From contig CAWEVH010000010.1 of the NCBI GenBank assembly GCA_963812415.1, positions 31,132 through 95,131 of the forward strand: 64,000 nucleotides of DNA. The letters run 5' to 3'. Positions within the stretch are counted from its first letter, which is position 1. Each line of letters opens with the position of its first letter. The DNA is from JACVRW01 sp963812415. Its GTDB lineage: Bacteria; Actinomycetota; Thermoleophilia; Solirubrobacterales; Thermoleophilaceae. Shown here piece after piece: positions 40,519 through 49,255 of the stretch. The position numbers and the translations under genes were made by a program. The notes under the pieces were generated by a model. The model saw only the letters and a list, made by a program, of their open reading frames with translations, did no database searches and had not been told where the DNA came from.

Positions 40519-40691
40519 TCCGCGGCGGGCGCTTGCGACGGGTCAGCCGCGGGCCCGACTCCCGACGCGGGGTGACCCGATCCTCAGATCGGAGCACCGC
40601 CCCCAGGCGGGGGCTGCGGCCGGCGGTGGCGCTGCTCACGGGGCGCGATTCTGCCAGCGCGGCGCCGCTTGCGCCGCTGCACCACCCCACG

Positions 40692-40697
40692 TAGCGT
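40692..40697 (+). promoter_or_regulatory. -10 box TAGCGT for the RTX-like gene
   Basis: TAGCGT followed by 7 nt and GTG 40705, the recurring leaderless layout. Confidence 0.5.
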
Positions 40698-40704
40698 GAG
40701 GAGC

Positions 40705-41685
40705 GTGACGCGCTCGCGCCTGATGCCCCTGCTCCTCCCCGCGGCAGCTCTTCTCTGCGCCTGGCCGGTGGCCACCGCCTGGCCGTCCGCGCAAGGTGCG
40801 CCCGCCGCCGTTTGCCCCGAGTCCGGCGCTCGCGTCGAGGGCTCGCCAGGGCGCGACAATCTGCGCGGCACCGATGCCGCCGAGACCTTCCTGGCGGGCG
40901 CCGGGAACGACCGGGTGATCGGCTTCGGCGGCGACGACTGCGTGCTCGCGGGGGACGGCGACGACGAGGTGGCCGTGGGTCCCGGTGACAACCTCGCCTT
41001 CGGTGAGTCCGGCGACGACCGTCTCACCGGAGACGCCGGCTCGGACAGCTTCGACGGGGGTGAGGGAGCCGACCGCCTCGTCGGCGCCGACGGCGACGAC
41101 GCGCTTACCGGCGGCTCCGGCGCCGATGCCTTCGCGGGCGGAGGGGGAGCCGACCGGCTGGCGGGCAACGACGGCAACGACCGCTTCGCCGGCGGTGGCG
41201 GCAACGACGAGGTGACCGGAGCCGGCGGGCGCGACCGGCTCTCGGGCGAGGGCGGCGCGGACCGGCTGAGCGGCGGCGCCCAGGTCGACTCGCTGTTCGG
41301 CGCCGCAGGCGCCGACGATCTCGTCGGCGGCGCCGGGGGCGACGTTCTCGCGGGGAACGTGGGTGACGACTCGCTGCAGGGCGGCTCCGCGTCCGACAGC
41401 ATCGGCGGCGACGCGGGCGACGACGCGCTGGACGGCGACGGCGGCAACGACCGCATGGACGGCGGCAGCGGCGACGATACGCTCGCCGGCGACGCGGGCG
41501 CCGACTCGCTCAAGGGGGGCAGCGGGCGCGATCGCATCGACGCAGGCGCCGGCGACGACTTCGTCGGGAGCGTCGACGGAGCCGCCGACCGGGTGAGCTG
41601 CGGAGGCGGTCGCGACACCGCGATCGTCGACTCGAACGACCGCGTGGCCGGTGGCTGCGAGCTGGTCCGCGTGCTCCCAGGCTGA
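40705..41685 (+). CDS. Secreted RTX/hemolysin-type calcium-binding repeat protein
   Basis: 326 aa. A short signal peptide (LMPLLLPAAALLCAWPVATA) is followed by about 28 tandem nonapeptide-like units of the form GGxGxDxLx. Examples are GNDRVIGFGGDDCVLAGDGD, GGSGADAFAGGGGADRLAGN and GGNDRMDGGSGDDTLAGDAG. Together they form a parallel beta-roll that binds calcium. Terminal GGCELVRVLPG with Cys pairs (CGGGRDT, GGCEL) closes the roll. No enzymatic domain is attached, so a structural or surface-layer-type role is likely. In Gram-positives such proteins leave through Sec, not type I secretion. It has the same repeat style as the end of the decayed gene at 9173. The frame is intact. Confidence 0.88.
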   Translation: MTRSRLMPLLLPAAALLCAWPVATAWPSAQGAPAAVCPESGARVEGSPGRDNLRGTDAAETFLAGAGNDRVIGFGGDDCVLAGDGDDEVAVGPGDNLAFGESGDDRLTGDAGSDSFDGGEGADRLVGADGDDALTGGSGADAFAGGGGADRLAGNDGNDRFAGGGGNDEVTGAGGRDRLSGEGGADRLSGGAQVDSLFGAAGADDLVGGAGGDVLAGNVGDDSLQGGSASDSIGGDAGDDALDGDGGNDRMDGGSGDDTLAGDAGADSLKGGSGRDRIDAGAGDDFVGSVDGAADRVSCGGGRDTAIVDSNDRVAGGCELVRVLPG

Positions 41686-41741
41686 CCCGCCCGAGCCGGC
41701 CCGTCCGGCGAGCGCGCGTGTTCTACCGTGGGACACAGGCC

Positions 41742-42953
41742 ATGACCGACCGACTCGCACGCAGCCTCCCCAGCCGCGCCGGCGCCCATCGGGCGCTCGT
41801 GCGCCTGCGTGGGCGAGCCTGGCCGATCCTGCAGACGGCCGCGGCGGCGGTGGCGGCCTGGTACGCGGCCGAGCTGCTGCTGGACGAGCAGGCGCCCGTC
41901 TTCGCGCCGATCGCCGCCGTGATCGCGCTGGGCGCGGCATACGGCCAGCGCCGCGAGCGCGCGCTCGAGCTGGTCGGCGGCGTGGTGCTCGGCATCGGGC
42001 TGGCCGACCTGCTCGTCCAGGGCATCGGGAGCGGCGGCTGGCAGCTCGGCGTGCTGGTGCTGGTGGCGATGTCGACCGCCGTGATGCTTGGCGGAGGGCC
42101 GGTGCTGGTCACGGAGGCCGGCGTGTCGGCGATCCTGCTCGTGCTGCTCGAGCCGTCCGGGACCGGACTCCCTCCGAGCCGCCTGGTCGAGGCGGTGATC
42201 GGAGGCGCGATCGCGCTCGCCGTGGCGGCGCTGGCGTTCCCACCCGACCCCGTGCTTCACGTCGGCCGCTCGGTGCAGTCGGTCTTCGGCGGCCTGGGAC
42301 GCACGCTCGAGGAGCTCGCGGAGGCGCTCGCGAACGACGATGCCGAGCGCGCCGAGTCGGCGCTCGCGTCCGCCCGCGCTCTCGACGAAGGCGTCCGCGC
42401 GCTCGAGGACGCGCTCGAGCTCGGGCGCGAGACGGCCCGCTTCGCCCCTGGCCGCCGCGCCTCGCGCGGCGCGCTCGACCGCTATGAGCGGCCCGCTCAC
42501 CAGATCGACTACGCGGTGCTCGACACGCGCGTGCTCGCCCGCCACACCCTGCGCTATCTGCGCGCGGGCGGCTCGGCTCCGCCCTCGCTCGCGGATGCGA
42601 TCAGCGGCCTGGCCGCCGCCGTCTGGGCGCTCGCGGCGGCACTCGACGACCCGGGCGACAGCGGCAAGGAGGCCCGCCGGCTCGCCGCCGACGCCGCGGC
42701 GGTGGCCACCCGCAGCTTCGAGGAGCGTCCGGACCTCGCCCTGGCGGAGATCGTGGCGCAGGTGCGCTCGACCGCGATCGACATCGTGCGCGCGGCCGAG
42801 GCCGGCGCCGGCGCTCCCGGTGGCGCCGGGCCGGGCGAGATGACCACCGAGGAGCTGCTGGCCACCGCTACGACCCCACGCGGGCCACAATCGCGCGCGC
42901 GTGAGCCTCGAACGCCTCCCGGTGGTAGCGGTCGAACTGCTCCCAGGTCGTGA
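41742..42953 (+). CDS. FUSC-family integral membrane protein (aromatic-acid exporter-like)
   Basis: 403 aa from ATG 41742; an in-frame GTG at 41718 is also possible. An N-terminal bundle of five or six helices (AWPILQTAAAAVAAWYAAEL, FAPIAAVIALGAAYGQRRER, VVLGIGLADLLVQ, LVTEAGVSAILLVLLEPSG) resembles the FUSC/ArAE domain. A long cytoplasmic helical domain follows (LEELAEALANDDAERAESAL). The FUSC group is implicated in efflux of small aromatic acids and polyamines. The last 86 bp overlap the 3' end of the convergent deformylase gene, and the tail beyond residue 380 is low-complexity, so the true end may be immaterial. Confidence 0.8.
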   Translation: MTDRLARSLPSRAGAHRALVRLRGRAWPILQTAAAAVAAWYAAELLLDEQAPVFAPIAAVIALGAAYGQRRERALELVGGVVLGIGLADLLVQGIGSGGWQLGVLVLVAMSTAVMLGGGPVLVTEAGVSAILLVLLEPSGTGLPPSRLVEAVIGGAIALAVAALAFPPDPVLHVGRSVQSVFGGLGRTLEELAEALANDDAERAESALASARALDEGVRALEDALELGRETARFAPGRRASRGALDRYERPAHQIDYAVLDTRVLARHTLRYLRAGGSAPPSLADAISGLAAAVWALAAALDDPGDSGKEARRLAADAAAVATRSFEERPDLALAEIVAQVRSTAIDIVRAAEAGAGAPGGAGPGEMTTEELLATATTPRGPQSRAREPRTPPGGSGRTAPRS

Positions 42954-43446
42954 AGGTGGCCGGGTCGCGCACGCGGTCGAGGAAGAGGACGCCGTCCAGG
43001 TGGTCGACCTCGTGCTGGAAGGTTCCGGCCGTGAGGCCGCGGCGGACCTCCACGTGTTCGACCCCGTCCCGGTCGAGGTAGCGCACACGCACGGCGAGCA
43101 GGCGATCGACCGTCCCGCGAAGGTCGGGGACCGACAGGCAGCCCTCGTTGATCTCGACCGTCTCGTCGTCGACCGGCTCGAGCACGGGATTCACGATCAC
43201 GGTCAGCGGGATCGGCGGCTTGTACGGGTAGCGGGGGTGGTTCTCGCCGACCTCCACGACAGCGATCCGCAGCGTCTCGCCCACCTGGTTCGCCGCCAGA
43301 CCCGCGCCCCCGGCGGCGCGCATGGTGTCGATCATGTCGTCGATCAGCCGCTGGGCCTCGGGCGAGCCGAGCTCGTCCGGCGTGAGCTCGCGGGCCCGCT
43401 CGCGCAGCACCGGGTGACCGACGGTCACGATCGGGCGGACGCTCAC
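42868..43446 (-). CDS. def: Peptide deformylase-family enzyme coupled to the hut operon
   Basis: 192 aa. All three metalloenzyme motifs are intact: motif I GAGLAANQVGETLRIAVVEV, motif II EGCLSVPDLRG (metal-binding Cys) and motif III TFQHEVDHLDGVLF (HExxH). Standard role: removal of the N-formyl group from nascent proteins, with Fe2+ in the active site. GTG 43446 overlaps the hutI stop by 4 nt (GTGA), so it is translated from the hut mRNA. No hutG is present although hutF makes N-formylglutamate, so a second role as formylglutamate deformylase is worth testing. The length is that of ordinary bacterial deformylase, and a housekeeping role remains the default. Confidence 0.92.
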   Translation of the reverse strand: MSVRPIVTVGHPVLRERARELTPDELGSPEAQRLIDDMIDTMRAAGGAGLAANQVGETLRIAVVEVGENHPRYPYKPPIPLTVIVNPVLEPVDDETVEINEGCLSVPDLRGTVDRLLAVRVRYLDRDGVEHVEVRRGLTAGTFQHEVDHLDGVLFLDRVRDPATFTTWEQFDRYHREAFEAHARAIVARVGS

Positions 43447-44617
43447 GCGACCTTCTTCCCGTGCCGCCAGACGGCGGCCACCAGCGCGACGCCCGGCCGG
43501 TAGGCGAGCTGCGCGTGCGAGGGCGCCTCGAGCAGCGCGGCGTCGGCGCGGGCGCCCGGGGCGAGCAGGCCGACGTCCGTGCGCCGCAGCGCCCGGGCGC
43601 CGCCCAGGGTGGCCGACCAGAGCGCCTCGTCCGGCGTCATCCCCATCTCCCGTACGGCGATGGCGATGCAGAACGGGATGCTGGTGGTGAAGCTCGAGCC
43701 CGGGTTGCAGTCGGCGGCCAGCGCGACGGTCGCCCCGGCGTCGAGCAGACGGCGTGCGTCGGGATAGGCGGCGCGCGTGGAGAACTCGGCCGCCGGCAGG
43801 AGCGTGGCCACGGTGTCGCTCCCGGCCAGCGCCGCAACGTCGTCGTCGTCGAGATGGGTGGCGTGGTCGGCCGAGGCGGCGTCGAACTCGACGGCGATCT
43901 GCACGCCCGGCCCGTGCTCGAGCTGGTTGGCGTGCACGCGCGCGAGCAGGCCGCGCTCCACCCCGGCGCGCAGGATCGCCCTCGTCTGGTCGCCGTCGAA
44001 CGCGCCGCGCTCGCAGAAGACGTCGATCCAGCGCGAGTGGGGGGCGCAGGCGTCGAGCATCGCGCCGCAGACGAGCTCGACGTAGTCGTCGGGCCGTTCC
44101 GCGTACTCGGGCGCCACCACGTGGGCGCCCATGTAGGTCACCTCGTCGGTGTGGCCGGCGGCGATCTCGACGCTGCGGCGCTCGTCGTCCACGGTCAGCC
44201 CATAGCCGGACTTGCACTCGATCGTCGTGGTTCCGGACCTGAGCGCCTCCGCCACGAGCCGGCCCATGTTCCGGCCAAGCGCCTCCGACGACGCCGCTCG
44301 GGTGGCGGCGACGGTGGTGCGGATGCCGCCCGCCTCGTAGGCCTCGCCGGACATGCGGGCGACGAACTCCGCCGTGCGGTCGCCGGCGAAGACGAGGTGG
44401 GCGTGGCTGTCCACGAAGCCAGGGATCAGCGCACGGCCGCCGGCGTCCACCCGCTCGTCGGCCGCCGCCTCGGGCGTCGCCCGGCGCGGACCGGCCCAGC
44501 GCACCACGCCGCCTCGAAGACAATCGCCGCATCCTCGATCAGCCCGAGCGGCCCGGCCCCGAGCGAGGGGTCGTTCGTCACGAGGGCGCCGACGTTGTCG
44601 ATCAGCAGGCCGCTCAT
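43443..44617 (-). pseudogene. hutI: Imidazolonepropionase HutI, one base missing near 44512
   Basis: ATG 44617 overlaps the hutF stop (ATGA) and gives MSGLLIDNVGALVTNDPSLG. One G appears to be missing in GAGGCGGCGTGG (plus-strand 44508-44516). Adding it joins FEGGVVRWAGPRRA to the main frame. From there the enzyme is complete: PGFVDSHAHLVFAGDRTAEF (zinc His pair), TTIECKSGYGLTVDDERR, LARVHANQLEHGPG, ADHATHLDDDDV and LAADCNPGSSFTTSIPF. Restored length is 391 aa. It hydrolyses 4-imidazolone-5-propionate to N-formiminoglutamate. The downstream frame alone starts at GTG 44507, losing about 36 residues of the amidohydrolase beta-domain. Error or recent mutation cannot be separated here. Confidence 0.88.
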
Positions 44618-45945
44618 GCGAGCACCGTCGCGATGGCGCTCCGAAGGCCGCGGGGCACGTCGGCGATCAGCTCGTGGCGCCCGCCGGCCACGATGCGGCG
44701 GCCGCCGGCGACCACCTCGCGGACGTCGTCCGGCGCGGCGGAGAAGACGAGCGACTCGAGGAGCGTCGCCGGCTCGGCCCCCGCCAGCCTCACGGAGTCG
44801 AGCCCGATCGTCACGAGGTCCGCGCGCGCGCCGGGCTCGATTCGTCCGGCGTCCGGCCAGCCGAGCGCGGCGTGCCCGTTCGCGCTCGCCGCGGCGAGCA
44901 GCCCCGCGGCCGGCCAGTGCCCGCGCCGCTCGGAGGCCAGCCGCTCGTCGAGCTCGACCGCGCGCGCCTCCTCGAACATGTCGACCAGCGCGTTGCTGTC
45001 GCTCCCCAGCACGAGCGGCGCGCCCGCGCCGCCGAGGGCCGCGGCGGGGCCGATGCCGTCGGCGAGGTCGCGCTCGGTCGTCGCGCACATGCAGATCGCC
45101 GTCGCCGCGCCGCCGAGCAGCGCGATGTCGTCCCGCGAGAGATGGGTGGCGTGCACGGCGCACGAGCGCGGCCCGAGCGCCCGGTGGTCGTCCAGCAGCC
45201 GCGCGGGAGAACGACCGTAGGCGGCCAGGCAGGCCTCGTTCTCGGCGCGCTGCTCCGAGAGGTGGAAGTGGAGCGGCGCCTCGCGCGCGTGCGCCCAGGC
45301 GACCACCGTGTCGAGCTGGTCCTCCGGCACCGCCCGGACGGAGTGGATCGCCGCGCCCACCAGCGCGTGGTCCGGCGCCGCCAGCGAGCTCACGCGCTCC
45401 GCCCAGGCGGCGGCGTCGGCGTCACCGAAGCGCCGCTGAGGGCCCTCGAGGGGCTCGCCGATGCCGCCGGCCAGGTAGCAGGCGTCGAGCAGCGTGATGC
45501 GTATGCCGGCGTCGGCCGCGGCCTCGATGAGCACGTCGCCGAACGCGTTCGGCTCGTCGTAGCGCGCCCCGCCGGTGTCGTGGTGGAGGTAGTGGAACTC
45601 GCCGACGCAGGTGATTCCGGCGAGCGCCATCTCGGCGTAGGTCGCGCGGGCGAGCTCGCGGTACGAGTCGGGTGTGAGCAGCTCGGCGAGCGCGTACATG
45701 TCCTCGCGCCAGGTCCAGAAGCTGCCGCCGGCGCGATGGGTGCGGCCGCGAAGCGCGCGCTGGAACGCGTGCGAATGGGCGTTCGCGAGGCCCGGCAGGG
45801 TCACGCCGCGCAGATGCGTGGCATCCGTGGGCCGGGCCGCCCCCGGCTCGACCGCCCCGAAGCGCTCCCCGTCGACCTCGATCAGCACCCCGCTCTCGAC
45901 CCGCTCCGCGCCGAGCCAGGCGTGGTCGGCCCAGTAGCGCGTCAC
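44614..45945 (-). CDS. hutF: Formimidoylglutamate deiminase HutF
   Basis: 443 aa, amidohydrolase superfamily. Metal and substrate motifs are LPGLANAHSHAFQRALRGRT, AGGSFWTWREDMYALAELLT (typical of HutF), LHFHLSEQRAENEACL, AVHATHLSRDDIALLGG and LGSDSNALVDMFEEARAVEL. It converts N-formimino-L-glutamate to N-formyl-L-glutamate plus ammonia, marking the hydrolytic branch that needs a formylglutamate deformylase next. GTG 45945 overlaps the hutU stop (GTGA) and the end overlaps the hutI ATG, so translation is coupled both ways. Cytosolic, mononuclear zinc enzyme. Confidence 0.93.
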   Translation of the reverse strand: MTRYWADHAWLGAERVESGVLIEVDGERFGAVEPGAARPTDATHLRGVTLPGLANAHSHAFQRALRGRTHRAGGSFWTWREDMYALAELLTPDSYRELARATYAEMALAGITCVGEFHYLHHDTGGARYDEPNAFGDVLIEAAADAGIRITLLDACYLAGGIGEPLEGPQRRFGDADAAAWAERVSSLAAPDHALVGAAIHSVRAVPEDQLDTVVAWAHAREAPLHFHLSEQRAENEACLAAYGRSPARLLDDHRALGPRSCAVHATHLSRDDIALLGGAATAICMCATTERDLADGIGPAAALGGAGAPLVLGSDSNALVDMFEEARAVELDERLASERRGHWPAAGLLAAASANGHAALGWPDAGRIEPGARADLVTIGLDSVRLAGAEPATLLESLVFSAAPDDVREVVAGGRRIVAGGRHELIADVPRGLRSAIATVLA

Positions 45946-47603
45946 TCGCTCTCCTGCATCGGCACCCGTACGCCTCGCTCCTCCGCGACCTCGGCCGCGC
46001 GCTCGTAGCCGGCGTCCACGTGGCGCATGATGCCCGTGCCGGGATCGTTCGTGAGCACGCGCTCGAGCTTCTGCGCGGCGAGCGGGGTGCCGTCGGCCAC
46101 CGACACCTGGCCGGCGTGGATCGAGCGGCCGATGCCCACGCCGCCGCCATGGTGGATCGACACCCACGACGCGCCCGAGGCGGTGTTGACCATCGCGTTC
46201 AGGAGCGGCCAGTCGGCGATCGCGTCCGAGCCGTCCGCCATCGCCTCCGTCTCGCGGTACGGGGAGGCCACCGAGCCGCAGTCGAGGTGGTCGCGGCCGA
46301 TCACGATCGGCGCCGTGATCTCGCCGCTCGCGACCAGCTCGTTGAAGCGCAGGCCGGCCAGGTGCCGCTCGCCGTAGCCGAGCCAGCAGATCCGGGCCGG
46401 CAGCCCCTGGAACTGCACCTTCTCGGCGGCCGTGTGCATCCAGCGCGCCAGCGACTCGTTCTCGGGGAACAGCTCGAGCACCGCGCGGTCGGTCGCGGCG
46501 ATGTCCGCGGGATCGCCCGAGAGCGCCACCCAGCGGAACGGGCCGCGGCCCTCGCAGAACAGCGGCCGGATGTACGCCGGCACGAAGCCGGGGAACTCGA
46601 AGGCGCGCTCGTAGCCGCCGAGCTTGGCCTCGGTGCGGATCGAGTTTCCGTAGTCGAACACCTCGGCGCCCGCGTCCTGGAAGCCCACCATCGCCTCCAC
46701 GTGCCGCGCCATCGACTCGCGCGCGCGTTCGGTGAACTCCTCCGGCCGCTCGCGCGCGAAGCTCTGCCAGTCCTCGAACGCGACCCCCTCCGGGAGGTAG
46801 GCCAGCGGGTCGTGCGCGGAGGTCTGGTCGGTGACCACGTCGATCGGGGCGCCGTCGGCGAGCAGCTGCGGCACGACGGTCGCGCAGTTGCCGAGCAGGC
46901 CGATCGAGAGCGGGCGGCGGGCGTCGCGGGCCTCGACGGCCAGTCGCAGCGCCTCGTCCGCGTCGCTCGCCTCCACGTCGAGGTAGCCGTGCTGGATCCG
47001 GCGCGCGATGCGCGACGGGTCGACCTCCACGCAGATCGACACCCCGCCCGCCATCGTGACCGCGAGCGGCTGGGCGCCGCCCATCCCGCCGAGCCCGCCG
47101 GTCAGGGTGATCGTGCCCGCGAGCGTGTCGCCGAAGCGCTTGGCGGCCACGGCGGCGAACGTCTCGTAGGTGCCCTGCAGGATCCCCTGGCTGCCGATGT
47201 AGATCCACGACCCGGCGGTCATCTGCCCGTACATCGTGAGCCCGAGCGCCTCGAGCCGGCGGAACTCGTCCCAGGTGGCCCAGTCGCCGACGAGGTTCGA
47301 GTTCGCGATCAGCACCCGCGGCGCCCACTCGTGCGTGGTGAACACGCCCACCGGCCTGCCGGACTGCACGAGCAGGGTCTCGTCCTCGCCGAGCGTGCGC
47401 AGCGTGCGCACGATTGCGTCGAACGAGGGCCAGTCGCGCGCCGCCTTGCCGCGCCCGCCGTACACGATGAGCTCCTCCGGGTGCTCCGCGTTCTCCGGGT
47501 CGAGGTTGTTCTGCAGCATCCGCAGGGCGGCCTCCTGCTGCCAGCCGCGGCAGGACAGCTCGCTCCCGCGAGCCGCGCGAATCACGCGCGTGGACGTGCT
47601 CAT
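45942..47603 (-). CDS. hutU: Urocanate hydratase HutU
   Basis: 553 aa, normal family length. ATG 47603 is selected because GGAGGA lies 5 nt upstream; an ATG six codons earlier has no such site. Conserved blocks are LRMLQNNLDPENAEHPEELI, VYGGRGKAARDW, GSQGILQGTYETFAAVAAKR, the NAD-binding LTGGLGGMGGAQPLAVTMAG, VVTDQTSAHDPL, and PARICWLGYGERHLAGLRFN followed by GRDHLDCGSVASPYRETEAM, which includes the active-site Cys. It hydrates urocanate to imidazolonepropionate using tightly bound NAD+ as electrophile. Second gene of the hut operon, 22 nt after hutH. Confidence 0.96.
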   Translation of the reverse strand: MSTSTRVIRAARGSELSCRGWQQEAALRMLQNNLDPENAEHPEELIVYGGRGKAARDWPSFDAIVRTLRTLGEDETLLVQSGRPVGVFTTHEWAPRVLIANSNLVGDWATWDEFRRLEALGLTMYGQMTAGSWIYIGSQGILQGTYETFAAVAAKRFGDTLAGTITLTGGLGGMGGAQPLAVTMAGGVSICVEVDPSRIARRIQHGYLDVEASDADEALRLAVEARDARRPLSIGLLGNCATVVPQLLADGAPIDVVTDQTSAHDPLAYLPEGVAFEDWQSFARERPEEFTERARESMARHVEAMVGFQDAGAEVFDYGNSIRTEAKLGGYERAFEFPGFVPAYIRPLFCEGRGPFRWVALSGDPADIAATDRAVLELFPENESLARWMHTAAEKVQFQGLPARICWLGYGERHLAGLRFNELVASGEITAPIVIGRDHLDCGSVASPYRETEAMADGSDAIADWPLLNAMVNTASGASWVSIHHGGGVGIGRSIHAGQVSVADGTPLAAQKLERVLTNDPGTGIMRHVDAGYERAAEVAEERGVRVPMQESE

Positions 47604-47625
47604 GGCTCCTCCTTCGCTCATCTAT

Positions 47626-49173
47626 CTACGCCAGCGCGCCTGTCACGGACTCCGCGGCCCGGCGCGCCCGGCCGCTTCTGATCAGCTCGTTGGTGGTCTC
47701 GATCTCCGGCGCCAGGAAGCGGTCGGCGCCCGGGCCGGGCGTGGTCTCGCGAAGCGCCGCGATCACCGCCGCGGTGGCCGGCGCCGGGCTGAGCGGCGCG
47801 CGCAGCTCGATCCCGCGCGCCGCCGTAAGCAGCTCGATCGCGAGCACGCGCGTGAGCCCGTCGATCGAGCGGCGCAGCTTGCGACCAGCGGCCCAGCCCA
47901 TCGAGACGTGATCCTCCTGCATCGCCGAGCTCGGGATCGAGTCGACGCTCGCCGGCGCGGCCAGCCGCTTGAGCTCGGACACCAGCGCGGCCTGCGTGTA
48001 CTGGGCGATCATATGACCGGAGTCCACGCCCGGGTCCTCGGCCAGGAACGCCGGCAGCCCGTGGTTGCGCGCGACGTCCAGGAAGCGGTCGGTGCGTCGC
48101 TCGGACATGCTCGCCAGGTCGGCGGCGGCGATCGCGAGGAAATCGAGCGCGTAGCCCAGCGGGGCGCCGTGGAAGTTGCCGTTCGACTCGACCCGCCCGT
48201 CGGGCGTGATTACGGGGTTGTCCACCGCCGCAGCCAGCTCGCACGTGGCCACGGCGGCGGCGTGGTCGACCGTGTCGCGCGCGGCGCCGGCCACCGCGGG
48301 CGCGCAGCGCAGCGAGTAGGCGTCCTGCACGCGCGGGTCCTCGGGGCCGCGGTGGCTGGCCACGATCTCGCTGCCCGAGAGCAGCGCGCGCAGGTTGGCG
48401 GCCGAGCCGGCCTGGCCGCGCTGGGGACGGAGCTCCTGGAGGTCGGCGGCGAACGCGCGGTCGGTGCCGAGCAGGCCCTCGACGCTCATCGCGGCCGTCA
48501 GATCCGCCACCACCAGCAGCTCGCGCAGGTCGACGCAGGCGAGCACGAGCATCCCGAGCATCCCGTCCGTGCCGTTGATGAGCGCGAGCCCCTCCTTCTC
48601 GGCAAGCTCGACCGGCTCGATGCCCGCCGCCGCGAGCGCGTCCCCGGCGGGGCGCAGCTCGCCGGAGGCGTCCCGGACGCTGCCCTCTCCCATCAGGGCG
48701 AGCGCGCAGTGCGCGAGCGGCGCCAGGTCGCCCGAGCAGCCGAGCGAGCCGTGCTCGTGAACGACCGGTGTGACGCCCGCCGAGAGCATCGCCGCGTAGC
48801 CGGAGGCCGTGAGCGGGCGCACGCCGGTGCGGCCGCCGGCGAGGGTCGACAGGCGCAGCAGCATCATCGCCCGCACCACCTCGCGCTCGACCTCCTCGCC
48901 CGAGCCCGCGGCATGGCTGCGGATCAGGCTGCGCTGGAGGCGAGCGCGCCCGTCGGCCGGGATGTGGCGGGTGGCGAGCGCGCCGAAGCCGGTCGAGACG
49001 CCGTAGTGCGGCCGGTCCTCGCCCGCAAGCGCGTCGACGATGGCGCGGCTCTCGGCGATCACGGCCAGTGCCTCGTCGCTCAGCTCCACGTCGGCGCCAT
49101 GCCGTGCGACGGCCACCACGTCGTCGAAGGTCGGCGGCTCGGCGCCGACGACCACGCTGCGCGCTCCGTCCAT
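47626..49173 (-). CDS. hutH: Histidine ammonia-lyase HutH
   Basis: 515 aa from ATG 49173, fixed by a TCTAAT box 7 nt upstream. Family blocks are VSTGFGALATRHIPADGRAR, RSHAAGSGEEVEREVVRAMM, EHGSLGCSGDLAPLAHCALA, ALINGTDGMLGMLVLACVDL and SSAMQEDHVSMGWAAGRKLR. The MIO electrophile is built from the tripeptide in GCSG; here the first residue is Cys instead of the common Ala. To my knowledge this also occurs in other actinobacterial HutH. It removes ammonia from histidine to give trans-urocanate. First gene of the minus-strand hut operon and divergent from an IclR regulator. Confidence 0.95.
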   Translation of the reverse strand: MDGARSVVVGAEPPTFDDVVAVARHGADVELSDEALAVIAESRAIVDALAGEDRPHYGVSTGFGALATRHIPADGRARLQRSLIRSHAAGSGEEVEREVVRAMMLLRLSTLAGGRTGVRPLTASGYAAMLSAGVTPVVHEHGSLGCSGDLAPLAHCALALMGEGSVRDASGELRPAGDALAAAGIEPVELAEKEGLALINGTDGMLGMLVLACVDLRELLVVADLTAAMSVEGLLGTDRAFAADLQELRPQRGQAGSAANLRALLSGSEIVASHRGPEDPRVQDAYSLRCAPAVAGAARDTVDHAAAVATCELAAAVDNPVITPDGRVESNGNFHGAPLGYALDFLAIAAADLASMSERRTDRFLDVARNHGLPAFLAEDPGVDSGHMIAQYTQAALVSELKRLAAPASVDSIPSSAMQEDHVSMGWAAGRKLRRSIDGLTRVLAIELLTAARGIELRAPLSPAPATAAVIAALRETTPGPGADRFLAPEIETTNELIRSGRARRAAESVTGALA

Positions 49174-49180
49174 CTCTCGC

Positions 49181-49186
49181 ATTAGA
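49181..49186 (-). promoter_or_regulatory. -10 box TCTAAT (minus strand) of the hut operon
   Basis: Minus-strand TCTAAT (plus-strand ATTAGA) 7 nt before ATG 49173. The palindromic operator at 49228-49243 lies about 42 bp further upstream, in the position of an activator or repressor site. Confidence 0.5.
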
Positions 49187-49227
49187 GCGAGCGGGGAGCC
49201 GGCGGTCGACCGATCCGCCAGGCTTCC

Positions 49228-49243
49228 GTCTCGGATCTGAGAC
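49228..49243. promoter_or_regulatory. Palindromic operator GTCTCGGATCTGAGAC between hutH and the IclR gene
   Basis: A 16-bp palindrome matching its own complement at 14 of 16 positions, with arms GTCTC and GAGAC around GATC. It overlaps the likely -10 box GACAAT (49241-49246) of the IclR-type gene, which would allow autoregulation, and lies upstream of the hut promoter. IclR regulators bind palindromes of this size. Confidence 0.55.
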
Positions 49244-49255
49244 AATCGCGAGCCC

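Noticed and set aside
40858..41640. CRISPR-like or satellite DNA in the repetitive stretch
   Set aside because: The repeats are in-frame GGxGxD codon repeats with variable bases, not identical spacer-separated units.
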